From Onchocerca volvulus (taxonomy: Eukaryota > Nematoda > Chromadorea > Rhabditida > Onchocercidae): a DNA stretch of 64,000 nucleotides. The notes below the pieces were generated by a model. It did not search any database, was not told the origin of the DNA, and was given only the letters and a program-made list of their open reading frames with translations. Below are positions 51,597-63,640 of this stretch, piece by piece (the first letter of the stretch is position 1; every line of letters begins with the position of its first letter). A program made the translations under genes and the position numbers. Where the stretch lies: NCBI GenBank assembly GCA_000499405.2, contig HG738139.1:4183561-4247560 (forward strand), given 5' to 3'.

Positions 51597-52781
51597 TCAT
51601 AGTCCTGCAGATGAAATTATTTTCTCTATTAATATAGCTGTGTGGAAAATATCGTTTGCTGCTGTAGTCGCTTGACATTGTGCCCTTTCAGCCAAATCTT
51701 TGTGTTTCCTTTGATGTCTTAGCAAATTACCACTTCGCCTGAATTCTTTACCACATATATTGCATTTGAATTTTTGTTTAATTGTGTGTATCCATTTATG
51801 ACTGTTGAGATTATGGCGCCAATTGAATATTTTGCCGCACACATCGCACTTGAACAGTTTCTCTTTTGCATGTATATCTCGATTATGTCGCTCTAGATAC
51901 TTGCGCAGTGCGAAATATTTGCCACACAGAATGCATTCTAATGGTTTTTCAAGTAAATGAGTCTTATTATGTTGGTTCAGACATCTAAGATCACTGAATT
52001 CTTTCCCGCAAACATTGCACTTGTACGGTTTCTCGCCTGTATGTATCCGCTTATGCACGTCCATATCGTAGCGCCGACTGAATGTTCTGCTGCATATATC
52101 ACACTTGAACAGTTTTTTTTCGCTTGCATGCACTTCTTGATTATGTCGCTTTAGATACCTTTGCTGTGCGAAATCTCTGTCACATAGATCACATTTGAAT
52201 GGTTTTTCAAGTAAATGAGTCTTATTATGTTGGTTCAGATATCTAAGATCACTGAATTCTTTCCCGCAAACATTGCACTTGTACGGTTTCTCGCCTGTAT
52301 GTATTCGCTTATGCACGTTCATATCGTAGCGCCGACTGTATGTTTTGCTGCATATATCACACTTAAACAGTTTTTTCTCATTTGCATGTACTCTTAGACT
52401 ATGTTCCTTTAGATGACTGCGTAGTGCGAAATCTCTACCACACAGATCACATTTGAATGGTTTTTCAAGTAAATGAGTCTTATTATGTTCGTTCAGATAT
52501 CTAAGATCACTGAATTCTTTCCCGCAAACGCTGCATTTGTACGGTTTCTCGCCTGTATGTATTCGCTTATGCACGTTCATATCGTAGCGCCGACTGTATG
52601 TTTTGCTGCATNGGGTTTTCATCAGTGTGTGTCTCATTGCGAAATTGCTGATTGAAAGAATATTCGAACTGTCTGTCACTTTTCTGGTGGTGAATTAAAT
52701 CCAATTCCTTTGTGTCATTTTTCTGTTCCAATTGATCAGTTATTCTTGCTTGCACTGGTGGATCATTTCCATTTGATATCT
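51597..52781 (-). CDS. Modular C2H2 zinc-finger protein, C-terminal exon (assembly break at 52612)
   Basis: The minus-strand exon begins after a good acceptor (CATGGTTTCAG, exon from 52781) and ends at TGA 51597-51599. It opens with a polar segment (QARITDQLEQKNDTKELDL to NETHTDEN). After an N at 52612 it carries one partial and ten complete C2H2 fingers with TGEKP-type linkers (CDICSKTYSRRYDMNVHKR, CSVCGKEFSDLRYLNEHNK, CDLCGRDFALRSHLKEHS and variants), then a 34-residue tail (ending ILIEKIISSAGL). The finger triplet repeats every 86 residues (258 bp). The N-terminal segment and the fingers are in different frames across the N, so sequence is missing there. It is probably a nuclear DNA-binding protein. 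Upstream exons were not found. It lies between two Helitron relics. Confidence 0.75.
51885..52611 (-). repeat. 258-bp tandem repeats encoding three-finger modules
   Basis: Sequence such as GATCACTGAATTCTTTCCCG recurs at about 51990, 52248 and 52506, exactly 258 bp apart. The neighbouring GTACGGTTTCTCGCCTGTAT recurs with the same period. Copies differ at few positions, mainly in fingertip residues (for example RSHLKEH, QQRYLKRH, RKYLERH). This indicates recent internal duplication of a three-finger block. Confidence 0.85.
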
Positions 52782-54709
52782 GAAACCATGCAAATGACTT
52801 ATTTCACAATATAAAGTGATTTGACAGTTATTTTTCCTAAAATCTTTGAGTTTTTAAATTTCTCATTCATTGCCAAAAAATTCTGTTGCTACCAATACAT
52901 GCATTGTGGAATCTTTGAATAACAACATTTCATAATCGTTTGATTTTGCTATGCTTTAATAATAATTCGGAGAATTTGAAAAGCTGATTTGAAACAAAGG
53001 ATGACGTAGATACACAAAAAGATTAATAGAGTGATATTTTTGAAATAATTCATGGAATGAAACTATTTTCTGTGTTGTACATTGATGTTATGCTATAGAG
53101 TGTAAAATGCAAAACATTGACTTGACTACTTTAATAGTAAAAGGGAAATTGGTAAGGACGATGAATGCTCTTCACAGAAGAAAATTCTGCTCTTGGCTAA
53201 GGAGGAAAATTTATAAACATTTAATTTCTGTAATCAATGCAATAGCTTGTTCACTTACTGTTACCTGTGCGATACATGATGGCAAAATAACTGCTACAAA
53301 GTAATAAAGCAGCAGCATATTGATTCATAAGCGATTTCACCAATAAATGGTAATGCTTGAAGCACAGAATCTGATGTAGAATTCTGGAAAATATTTTGAA
53401 AAATTATTTCACAAAGCATATTTAAATCAAGGGAGAGTGAATCCGAATAAATAATAAAATAGATGCTACACTAATTGGGGGATTTCGCTGGAGATTGATT
53501 TTAAGCATTTCTGCGAGCACGCGATCTATAACCAAATGATTCATAGTGCTCTCAGTCTTTTTTACATCTTTATGATAAACTCTTCTTTCGTTTAAATTAG
53601 CGGTAAAAGCGATTTAAAAAAAAGCGAGCTTGAAAAGCTTACACTAGTGTGAATGTTTTGTAAAATGATGGCAATTTTTCTATGATTTCATCAAAAATCA
53701 TAGACTTATGTAAATTTATGCAAATAAAAGTCATGATTGTCTCTGCAGTATCAATACTTTATCCGACAGCACAATTCAGTATTATCATTTAATCCTCTTC
53801 TCTTTAAAACATAGAATAAAATCAATCAAATGATTTTTGCTAATGAATTATTCATCGCCAAAAAGTTATGACGTTGCATAATTCAGTATTTGACCTGTTT
53901 ACGCTTTTAAAAGCATCACTAATATAATACATCATACTTGTTAATATTGAACTTTATAGAAAAACTGAATATTTCAGATTTAAAAATTTGGCTTCGTCAA
54001 GATTGATTTAGAATAAGAATTTCAATTTGCTTATCAAAAATTATTATCTATGAAAAATGCAAATCTATTACTTTTTCTATTCAAAATCTGCAGACGAGGA
54101 GCTAGTTTAATACTTGAAACGCTCGTTATATTTATAAAGACATTAAGTCCTTTTCCGAAAATTTTCAAGTTCGAAAATTCTATTCACAAAAATGGCAATC
54201 AATTCTTTTGCTTGAGAGCAATAGAATTCTTTACTTTAAATATCGCTTTAATCAAGGATATCATATTCACATGAACTAATTCTATCAATAGTCTAAATTC
54301 TTCATAGATGAAAAAAAAAAGTTTAAATGACGACGTTGCATATTTGGCAATGTTTGGTTTGTTTTACGCTCACAATAGTTATTGCTAATATAATGCATCA
54401 TACTGAGTGGTTTTTAGAATTTCAAATAACACAATTAATCCTAGCGAAAAAAATTCCTCACTGATGACAGCATACATTCTGTTATATTAATTATGTAACA
54501 ATATACTTTTATACACCTTTATCTTCGAAAATTAGAAATAAGGATGGAAATAATTAACTAAAAAATAATTAACTTAAAAAGTAAAAGTACGGGATCATAA
54601 TAGTTAGTTGACTTTATAATTAAAGATTTCATGAAATACCGTTGTTTGCTGTGCAAAACATGAGAGAATATTGAATTTTTTTTTTGTTATAAAGATTTTT
54701 GTTTCTTTG

Positions 54710-54751
54710 ATATATATATATATATCAAAAAATATATATATATATATATAT
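54710..54751. repeat. (TA)n tract
   Basis: Two TA runs of about 16 and 20 bp are split by CAAAAAA. They lie directly beside the inverted repeat at 54757-54802. Confidence 0.85.
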
Positions 54752-54756
54752 TGTTA

Positions 54757-54802
54757 TATTTAGGTATTCTCTTCTTTGTTATAGAGAAGAGAATACTTAA
54801 AT
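54757..54802. repeat. Inverted repeat (hairpin)
   Basis: TATTTAGGTATTCTCTTCT, then a loop TTGTTAT, then AGAGAAGAGAATACTTAAAT. Arms are about 19 nt with one G:T-type mismatch. It lies beside an AT tract in the transposon-rich block. Function unknown. Confidence 0.75.
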
Positions 54803-55219
54803 AAAAAAAGTTTTTGTATTGATATATCATTGAACAGTAATATAGAATATACTAATTGCATTGATTCGTCTATTCGAGGATATATCAGTGGAACCAGTTT
54901 TCTAGTGGAATAATCTTTCCGCATAACACACATGACTATATGTGTCTAAGACTAGGAAAAAGACTTACATAAAATAAAAATTCAGAAATTCAAATTTTGT
55001 CAAACACATTCCTTGTATTCAAGAAAAACCCAAATTTGTATCAAATAATCAAAAAATCCAAATTTTGCCAGATACATTCATTAAAAAATGTTTAAGATTA
55101 AATAATAATAAAGTAAATTAAGGTTGAATAAATTCCGACGATAAAAACCAAAAATATTTGTGGGTCATTTTCCCTAAATTTTAATGATTGGGATTATTAT
55201 TATACAGTTGGGTAAATCG

Positions 55220-55680
55220 CTCGCTTCTACATCGACAGAATTGAATTCACTCGATCTGCCAGAATCGGCGTGCAATTATTATGTTGCGAAATAACAACCA
55301 GCCAAAGTTTTGCAACGACACGCGGCTTACAGTAAAAGAGAAAAGGGCAACATCGCAGAAGCAGCAATCTTGACAGGACCTTTCAGAAGTGACGATTTCC
55401 TCATTTCTCGCATTGGTATAATTCCAGCGGATATGCCATTTCAATTTAAGAGACTGCAATTCTCAATTCGATTGGCATTTGCAATCATCATCAACAAAGT
55501 TCAAGGCCAATCTTGAGAATAGTGTGATTTAGATCTAGAAACGAATTGCTTCTCACATGGACAATTATTTGTTGCATTTCTAAAATCAGCAAACCAAACA
55601 ATTTCTATATCTCCAAAGTCAAGGAATAACAAAAAATATAGTATACTATAAATTGTGAAATTAATTTTTTCCGGCATTAG
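55220..55680 (+). pseudogene. Second Helitron helicase C-terminal fragment
   Basis: Frames contain NSLDLP near 55245, an AAxILTGPF motif (AEAAILTGPFRSDDFLISRI), MPFQFKRLQFSIRLAFAIII, NKVQGQS, and in another frame HGQLFVAF. These are homologous to the end of the relic at 45788-50790, with independent frameshifts. It keeps the VQGQS motif that is deleted in the first copy. It is followed by a Helitron-type right end at about 55740-55925. Confidence 0.8.
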
Positions 55681-55739
55681 AAACTTGTGCTTTCCCTTTT
55701 TTTTCTTGTCCATTTAACCAGATGGCGCTGCAGCAATGC

Positions 55740-55925
55740 ATGCCTATAAAAAGTATATAAAAAACATGCGCGCATTCGAATACACGTTATGTCAAAATTT
55801 CAAACCAATAAGAATTTTCGGAAATCTTAGATTTGAAATAATATAGATAAGGCGCGTCTCTAAGAAGCTTCGGAGATTTAAGATTTTGAACAAAACGAAC
55901 TTTACATTTTAATTTATATAGACTA
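55740..55925 (+). repeat. Helitron-type 3' terminus after the second fragment
   Basis: GCGCATTCGAATACACGTTA, then TGTCAAAATTTCAAACCAATA, then AAGATTTTGAACAAAACGAA, then TTTATATAGACTAGTTGCACTG. This matches the region after the first Helitron relic (about 50965-51165), including the shared CTAGnT..ACT..ACCA end. It therefore marks the right border of a second, 5'-truncated insertion. Confidence 0.55.
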
Positions 55926-57331
55926 GTTGCACTGACCAAGCTCCGCATGGCCAATTACAGCTAACTAAATATGAAATGGTAAGGATTAACCAACACTGGC
56001 AATACTTCGATAAAGATGAAAGTGAACCAGTAAGTCTGGAATTCACTATACGAAAAATATTCAAAATTTATATTTTTGGTTATGAAGTTGCATTTGCTTT
56101 AAGGATATTAACACAAAGGAAAATACCAAGTTACATTAAACAGAGGTCATAAATTATTGTAAATAATTATACAATGATTCACTACGCAAGCAGAAAGGAT
56201 TCAGATCACCCAATCATTCTTCACCTCATCATAATACATAGGATTTCCAGAAAGAGAAAATTGAATTGAAATTGCACAAATGCAAATGAAAAACTGCGCA
56301 ATTAGCATCACATTGGAAATATATGTCCATAATATATTTCTTTTTTTCTTTCTGATCAACACTGATTAGTAATCTGTCTAATGTTGGCATTGTTAGTATA
56401 CGAAAGTTGAAAAAAATGAATGTGACAATTTGTAAAAGACTGATTTTGAATTTCCTCGCTTCTGATTTTTTGGCTCACGAATTATCAAATTATATATTAT
56501 CTTAAATCGTTGTTAACACTTAGTTCCGAATACATTTTGGATGATCTTGTACAATTACCAACATCGTGATTATTCAAAACATGCATGAAACTGTTTTTAA
56601 CAATTTCCAGGACAGCATATAATTTAGTAATTCATGAGTTAAAAATTAGCAGAAGCGAGGAAATTTAATCAAATTCGAAATCAAAAACCAAAATACTTGA
56701 GATGAAAAACTTATAATTTTGGTGATATTTGACAAATCAAACCACTAGTCACACATTCTAAAATCATTAATCTTAACAGAAAGACAGTCAAGAAGCAACA
56801 AAAAAGAGATGAATGCCCAAAAAATTCTGCACTGCAAACAAGGCATAAGCACCGCAAAACATGCAAGATGAATTATTAATTTCAAAATCAATAAAAAAGA
56901 ATATGAATTCACTGTAATTGCAACTCATCTGATCAGAGAGTAAATCAATTTACAGGAACAGACAAGGTAATACAATCAATACAATTATACAATAAAGAAA
57001 AACTGATAGATGGAATGCATTCTTTTCTCGCAATTCCCAAAATTTAATTCACTCGCTAGCGTAATATAGACAAAACGAGAGGTAAATTTTTGAAAAAGAT
57101 TACTGCTTTCATATGAGATGATATGGCAGAGATTATTTGATACCAAGACATTTAGCAATAAAAGGAGAAAAATAATTAATAGCCATCTAAGAAAAGCAAG
57201 ATGTGAAATATTTTGAATCAAAATTATTTAATGAAACATTTTATATGGTAATCAGCGCACTTCAAATGCATGAATTGCACTTAGTTAATGTATGCTATTT
57301 TTTTAATTGTACAATACTCATTATGAGACGA
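55926..57331. other. Spacer, no gene seen
   Basis: Moderately AT-rich sequence without repeats or open frames I can support. It presumably includes the 3' UTR of the minus-strand geminin-family gene that ends at 57332. Confidence 0.45.
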
Positions 57332-59635
57332 TCAAGTTTTCTGGAACATGTTATCTTCTTCATCTTCTCTTTCAATATTCTTATTTTCGTTCAATTCAGA
57401 TTCGCTAAGATGTTCGATATTTTCTTCGGCAGAAATATAATGCTTAAGCGCCAAATAATCTTCCTCTTTCTCCGCAATTTCTTCATTTAGTTTGGCAAGA
57501 CGAATTGATAACTGCAATGCCCAATTTTTTGACTCAGTTGTCATAAAAACTTCAATTTTTATACTGTTGACTAAAATGCAGAACTATTTTTTCAACTTCA
57601 CTATATCTTGGAAAAATATTTTCCACGTGAAAATATTAGCCGTTTCGCAATTTTCATCCAAAAAAAACCATATATTGTAAGAAGTCAAGAAGTATTTTAA
57701 AAATAATTTTGTTGAATTTTGTTAATTTTTACAATTTCTCTATGCTATCTGTGATAAAAAATCACGAATTCAGCATAAACAGACCTCAAAGTTTATTCGA
57801 GCTTTTCGTTCACTCTGAATATATAGCTGCTCTTCCAGTCGACGCCAGTAATTTGCGCTAACTTCCGGTGACCTCAAATCTTCAGCTGTTAATTTTGGCG
57901 ACTCAGTATTAACTATTACATTGGTCTGTACTGCAACCTGAAGCAAAACAAATCACAATAGATGCTTAACGTTTGTATTCCTTCAAATGAGCGATTTGTA
58001 TACAAAAAATGACTAATAATTATTAATAAGAAATTTTTCTAAAAGAAAATGATATTGGTTTTTTGAACAAAAAGGTGATCGCCTAAATTGTTACATTTCT
58101 TTTCTGTCCATACAAATTTTATACTTTCAGATAATGTTCGAAATACTAGGTGTTCTGCCCTTCAGTTTCTCTTAGATCAATTGTTTTTTAACTCAATCTA
58201 AAACCATTAATATTTTAATGTATTAATCATTTTAGAAACAATAAATTTCCTCGCTAGCTTCAGCTCATAAGAGAAAAATCCATGAGAAAATAAGAGAAAA
58301 ATATATATTTGTATGCTTGTTTGCAAGATAGATACTGGAGGATCATGATTTCAAGTAAAAAACCAATTTGAAATTGCTACCCTAACATTAGCGCATCGAT
58401 AGAATAGCAAGACCATAATGCTTGTAGTGTGACAAGTTAAACAAAGAAAACCTCAATAGTATTCGGTGATTCACGTAGAAGTCCTGTCTTAAGAACCTTC
58501 GTTTCGTTTAACCTCTCCGCAATTTTTACCGGAGTCTTTTCCAGATTTTGATTCTCGGTTTCTGCTCCATTTTTCTCATTTCCATCCTTAACATTTGTCG
58601 AATACTAATTTTTATTCGAAACTTTTTCGACTGATTCAACAGTGAGATAATCGAATACCAGTGTTAGTGCTACTGGTATTATCTAGTATTATCCGAATCT
58701 CATGTATAAATTGGGTGATCTTGATTATTCATTGCAAACTCTGGAATTGCTATCCTAACATTAGTTCATTAGTAGAATAGCGAAATCACAATGCTGGTAG
58801 TGTGATAAGTTAAACAAAAAAAACCTCAATAATATTCGGTGACTCATATAGAAGTTCCGCCTTAAGAACCTTCGTTTTGTTTAATTTCTCTTCAATGTTT
58901 ACCGAAGTCCTTTCCAGATCTTCATTCTCGGTTTTTGTTTCATTTTTCTCATTTCCATCCTAAATATTAATTTAGATAACTAACTTATTTTTACTCGAAA
59001 CTTTTTCAATGAATTCAACAATGAAATAATCGAGAACATCAGCGTTAGTACTTCTGGCATTATCTGGTATTATTCGAATCTCATGTCTAAATGGGATGGT
59101 GAGAATTTGTTAAAATCCATTACATATAGTAATAATTACTTTCGATATTTGTTTCTCTTTGAGAATACAATATTTAGCTAATTATACTATTTCCGGGTTT
59201 CGCGACTTTCGCGCCAGGTCCTGATTTTTCACTGCAAACTTCGGTTTTTTCTTCAAAAGGAGTTAAGAATATAAACTAAAGTTTATGGGAATCGAACACC
59301 TAATAAAGGAAAAACATAGCAAATTACTAAATGAATTTCTGTCAAGATAAGAAAGTGATGCTTAATCTACCTTTAATCAAGCAATAATTTCTGCAACTGA
59401 ATCATGCTTCACACAATACAAGGAAGAGAATATCTCAAACTTTGAGAGAAATTATGCAATAAATTAACTTTAGCGGATTAATAAAACTAAAATAATAGCT
59501 TTTCTTGTCTTTGTACAAACAATCATATGGTACCTTGGCATTCGTTGTAACTGTTTTCGAATGTTTCAATTCTCCCGCTTTCCGCGTCGCATATGTCGGT
59601 ATATTCTGCACTTGGCAAAGTGCTCTACCTGGCAT
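57332..59635 (-). CDS. Geminin-family coiled-coil protein with duplicated exon (5 exons, about 234 residues)
   Basis: Minus-strand exons: 59635-59534, 58959-58825, 58586-58452, 57937-57785, 57511-57332. All are phase 0 and GT-AG. The protein starts MPGRALCQVQNIPTYATRK. Residues 35-79 and 80-124 are two copies of one exon (DGNEKN..ENxxLExTxVxI). Residues about 154-200 form a coiled coil starting SANYWRRLEEQ and running through LNEEIAEKEEDYLALKHYI, followed by an acidic tail (NENKNIEREDEEDNMF). A YW at the coil start, a coil of about 45 residues and an acidic C-terminus are the pattern of geminin, the nuclear inhibitor of the replication-licensing factor Cdt1. Length is close to vertebrate geminin (about 210). 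Whether it is the orthologue of C. elegans gmn-1 or its paralogue is undecided. A probable splice-leader acceptor lies 41 nt upstream. Confidence 0.75.
58452..58586 (-). repeat. Tandem duplicated exon, copy 2
   Basis: This 135-nt exon is a near copy of 58825-58959 and shares even the intron borders (acceptor AAG|GATGG, donor GAG|GTTTTC). The encoded text begins DGNEKNGAETENQNLEKTPV. Adjacent intron sequence is also duplicated (for example TTAAACAAA(G/A)AAAACCTCAATA on the plus strand). Confidence 0.85.
58825..58959 (-). repeat. Tandem duplicated exon, copy 1
   Basis: Partner of 58452-58586, 373 bp away. It encodes DGNEKNETKTENEDLERTSV and ends ESPNIIE. Flanking intron text (CTATCCTAACATTAG at 58742 and a matching CTACCCTAACATTAG at 58378 on the plus strand) shows the duplicated unit includes intron sequence, about 365 bp in all. 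Confidence 0.85.
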
Positions 59636-59676
59636 ATTTCCAAATGTCCTACTCTAAACTCTTTGTAAAAGATCAG

Positions 59677-59687
59677 CTGAAAAAAAG
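59677..59687 (-). promoter_or_regulatory. Candidate trans-splice acceptor of the geminin-family gene
   Basis: On the minus strand a TTTTTTTCAG acceptor ends at 59677, giving a 41-nt 5' UTR before ATG 59635. This matches nematode spliced-leader sites; the role is inferred. Confidence 0.35.
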
Positions 59688-60562
59688 AAAAAAAAAATAG
59701 AAGAAATGTTTAAATTATATAAAGGTATGGTACCTCACCGATGTCAATATAACTCTTTAGTTCTAAATGCTATCATTTCATGCATGTGCACAACAAATAC
59801 ATACTGCTTAGCAGTATTTGAAAAGAATAAAGCCTTTTATATAACGAATCCTGAAAACAAAAAAGTCAATAAAGCTGTTCTATTCTAAAACACAAGTGGC
59901 ATCCGCTGATAGATTTAGGGAAAAAAAAAATGATTTCCTAATCTCACTTAATATAAAATCTTGCAATTCTTAGCAAATAAATTTGAATCTTGAGCACTTA
60001 TAAATAATTCAAATTGAGCATAGAAGAAAAGCAATAAATAAAAATTAAATTAAGTATTAGAAATATTGTAGAAGTAATTGAAATATCTAAAAAAAGTATA
60101 ACAAAAGAAAATTAATTGTGAAACTTTATCAAATAAAAGCAAAATGAACAGTACATACAATTATAGAATGCTGAGAAAGAAATTATCAATCTTAAAAAGA
60201 TCCTTTCTCCTCGATTCTTTGTCGATAAATAAAGTGATAAAAGAAGAAAAACATTACTCAAATTCGTAATAAACTAAGTAAATATTTGTAACATATTATT
60301 GCTAAAATATCGTCGCCAAATTGCAACATTTCAAAATTCAAATACATGATGATCGTAACGAGAAATTATAATCTCATTAAATAATACAGCGATCAATTTT
60401 GACAATTTTTTTCCAATAGTATCAGTTTAACAAAATAATTGTCGCAATTCGATGAATACATGATTTTCTTTTCAAACAACAAAGTAAGCATTAAAGAGGC
60501 TATAACAGCGTAAAAATTATGGATATAAATTATAAGATTGAATTTTTCAAAATTAAATAAAT
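59688..60562. other. Spacer between the two geminin-family genes
   Basis: About 0.9 kb of AT-rich sequence without exons. This is longer than the usual 100-400 bp gap in a nematode operon, so co-transcription is possible but not indicated. Confidence 0.45.
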
Positions 60563-61551
60563 TCAGGGTGATGATGAGGAAGTGGATTTAATTTCGTTAG
60601 TACCATTTTCCAGATACTGCGCTTTCTCCAGTAATTCGGTATTCAAATCTTTGAGTTCATTCAGCCGGATTTTTTTGCTATTTATCAAATTCTCTAGCTA
60701 AAAAAGACCAACACTTATAAATGACAATAATAATAAACCTGTAATAATCAAAAACTGATATTGAATTGGCCTTGTCTTATAATTTAACGGGAACTGCATA
60801 ATCGAGCTCAACTGAAAATTATTTCAGAAGTAACAAGTGTTTAGGATACTTCTAAATTTACAAATAAAAACATTTGATTACAATAGCTTCGACATAAGCA
60901 GTGTGAAACTATAATAATATTACCAAATAACTCCCATCGAGGAATTTAAACACATATCAAAAGACAAGTCCAATTATTTTATAATTTTATTTTTTCCTTA
61001 CTCTAATATTGTCTTCTCGCAACTTGTCCAATTCACTAGCGAACTTTCCAGCCATTAAACGCCAAAATTCTGCATTGGCATTTTCCGAATCATAAACTTC
61101 AAATGAACAGGGCACTGAAAATTCTGTCTGTATTGATTCATGAATGACATTTCGGATTTCCTCCTGAAACAAATTATGAAGTAATTTCATTAAACCAATT
61201 GCTAAGTTCTAATTGTAATTAATTGCTCACTAAACAACCTAATTACTCATGGAATCGATTTAATCGTTGCTTCCTATATCTGGACAAGTCTAACGCTTGA
61301 CTTCGACTGAACTCTGATAGCAATTAATATTGTAAGCAATTGAGGATTGGGCAATTGTAAATGCAATCATTAAATCTTTGTCACTGACAAGCATTCTATT
61401 GAAAAATGATCGATATCGAGAAAAGATAATATCGAAACATTATTAACAACTAATTTCGTGTATGTTTATAATGAACCTTTTTTTTGGTTCGTTCCAGTTG
61501 TTTTTTCAATATCGTTGATGAAAAATTTTCATCACTCAGCTGTTTATTCAT
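60563..61551 (-). CDS. Second geminin-like coiled-coil protein (3 exons, about 123 residues)
   Basis: Minus-strand exons: 61551-61477, 61163-61002, 60697-60563. All phase 0; the donor of exon 1 is G|GTTCAT. The protein begins MNKQLSDENFSSTILKKQ. From about residue 58 it reads ANAEFWRLMAGKFASELDKL, then REDNIRLENLINSKKIRLNE, then LKDLNTELLEKAQYLENG, a continuous heptad coil followed by a Ser tail. The aromatic-Trp start, the EN-x-LE-x-x-I pattern and the QYL end align well with geminin's Cdt1-binding coiled coil, better than the neighbouring gene does. It lacks a long N-terminus and acidic tail. It may be a geminin paralogue or a partner that heterodimerises with it, as geminin relatives (GEMC1, Idas/multicilin) do; that is inference. 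Confidence 0.65.
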
Positions 61552-61567
61552 ATCTTATTAAAGCAAT

Positions 61568-61580
61568 CTAAAATAAATCA
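61568..61580 (-). promoter_or_regulatory. Candidate trans-splice acceptor of the second geminin-like gene
   Basis: A minus-strand TGATTTATTTTAG ends 16 nt before ATG 61551. The short leader and lack of an upstream exon fit a spliced-leader site. Inferred. Confidence 0.35.
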
Positions 61581-63640
61581 TGAACTATTGAAAAACATTT
61601 AATTATATCTATTCAATTCGTTGAACTTAAATTTAATATTGAAACGTTTAGAAATAATTTTAAAAATTCATTTCCGTAAAACACTACAAATCCATTCTGC
61701 CTATCTTTCTAATTTCTCCGTAATTTTAATCTCAAAGGATAAAATTTAAGATTATTTGTTTCAATCATTGATCGATAACTCCATCTTTCTGCATTGAAAT
61801 CTTTTACACTTCATTTTTTTTATTATCTTTCTTGTCTTTTCTTTTTTTTTTTTTGAGTATACACATTAAATAATTCAAAAATCATCAAATATAATTTTTA
61901 ATCCCGATGCTAACCTTGAAAGTGTTAGAAGTGCCTGCCGATTCTCGGGCGGATAAAATTCTCAATTAATGATAATTCTGTTTATCTCTATCCAATCTAA
62001 TCTGATTAGCTGATAAAAAGATGGAAATCGAATTTGCACAATATTATCGGTAGTTTCTTTTGTACTATATATCATTTAAAATTCCTGATTTTTTAGACAT
62101 GAAATGAAGAGAAAAAATGAAAAATGAGGTATAATTCTTGAGAAGAAAAATACAATTTGTGTTAAATATTGAAAAAAAAGAAAAAAAACTAAACAGTTTA
62201 ATAAGGAACACAAATCAATATCCATCGAAAAATGCATAACCGTTTAGTATGCCTGACCTCTGACCCTACACTCCTTAAAAACAACAACATCCAATAATAT
62301 TATTTCATAATTCGCGCTCACAACTAAAACGCGGTAGAAAATATCTGATTGTCAACATTATTCAAATTTGTGTCTCAGTCGCAACATTCACTTTTTTTTT
62401 AGTTAGCGAATGGCTTCGACGATAGAATAAAAGAAATATTCCATCTCTCTTGTTCCTTTTGACGGACTAGCTAGTGGAGGAATGGTGTCGTTTGAGAGAG
62501 GACTGATGTCGTCTGAGATTTTTCCAAAATTTCTTAGAAATTAACAGGCAGTGACTCTGTTAGTTGGTCCAACTTCCCAATTTCATTCTCCCTATTTGTC
62601 ATATATTTCCCGCTCATGAAATACAGAACTGAAACTTTTAATTTTATCTCCAAAATTTTCATGTTAATTTTTTTCTTAAAACTTGCTCGTTTCATTTTAT
62701 TTTCAGAGTAATGTCATCGTTCATTGTTAGTCCATCGCTTAAAATGTTTTTGCAACATAATTGGAAATTTTAAATTTTCCGGAAACTTTCATTGGAATAT
62801 TCAATATTTTTACACAAAAAATTTTCAAATAAAATTTTATATAATTGTAGATAACAATACTTATTAACAGCCGAATGCTTCCAAAAAATCTTTTTTGCTT
62901 TTGTCTTTCTTTTGCTACCAAATTCATTATACATCTATCAATTCATTTCTCTCTCAGCTAATCACCATCCATCATCATTAAAGTCAAATATATGTTGATG
63001 AGGAATAAAAAAAATGTAGTTTATAATTTCTGTTATCTATAATTAATATAATTGTAGATAACAATACCTATTAACAACCAAATGCTTCCATTTGTGATTG
63101 AACATTAAAAAAAATCAAGTTCATCAAGGTAATTACTTCATTGAATTTATTCTTTTGATTCCCAAAAATTTTCTTTTTTTCAGAATTATAATTTATATGC
63201 TTAATTTCCTGTAGCTAGTTCTTCTATCTTTCTATAAGTATTCAACGTACTTAACTATTTAAATCACTATCAAAGTGTTGACATTATTAGGTAATATTCT
63301 GATTTTAAAGGCACTTTAGAATATCCAGTGAGCCCTCAAAACTAAACGAAAACTGCATAATTTCGTTGTAGCAATCTGCACTGCCTTTCAATTACCTACA
63401 ATGTAACATTCAAATCGTTTAAATTTTATCACATAGTATTAAGATTATTTGTATCAGTCATTGATCGATAATTCTATCTTCCTGCATTATTCCCATTTCA
63501 TTTTTTCTATTATTTTTCCCGTTTTTTTTTCCTTGTTTTTTTTTTTTTTTTAATGTATGTCATGAAAGTAATTTTTGAAAGTTTCTTTATTTGAGAGTGG
63601 AACTTGGTACAGGTGAATCTGTTGTCTGATGTAATCCCTT
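61581..63640. other. Upstream region with local duplications, no intact gene
   Basis: It contains two repeat pairs. First, 61737-61862 and 63427-63556 share AGATTATTTGTnTCAnTCAT, then TGATCGATAA, then a pyrimidine tract. Second, 62837-62882 and 63045-63089 share TATAATTGTAGATAACAATAC, then TATTAACAnCC, then AATGCTTCC. A weak potential exon after TTTATTTTCAG at about 62706 encodes only about 20 codons and is not called. Confidence 0.5.

Larger units (their letters stand above)
52782..55199. other. No supported gene; simple repeats and a hairpin
   Basis: Upstream exons of the minus-strand zinc-finger gene should lie in or beyond this stretch, but none could be recognised. Contents are AT-rich sequence, an AT dinucleotide tract (54710-54751) and the hairpin at 54757-54802. 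A 65-codon open frame at 53107-53304 has no family features. Confidence 0.45.

Noticed and set aside
53107..53304. 65-codon open frame starting with ATG
   Set aside because: No recognisable domain, no splice partners; flanked by non-coding AT-rich sequence.
57203..57490. 95-codon plus-strand open frame
   Set aside because: Antisense shadow of the last exon and 3' UTR of the geminin-family gene.
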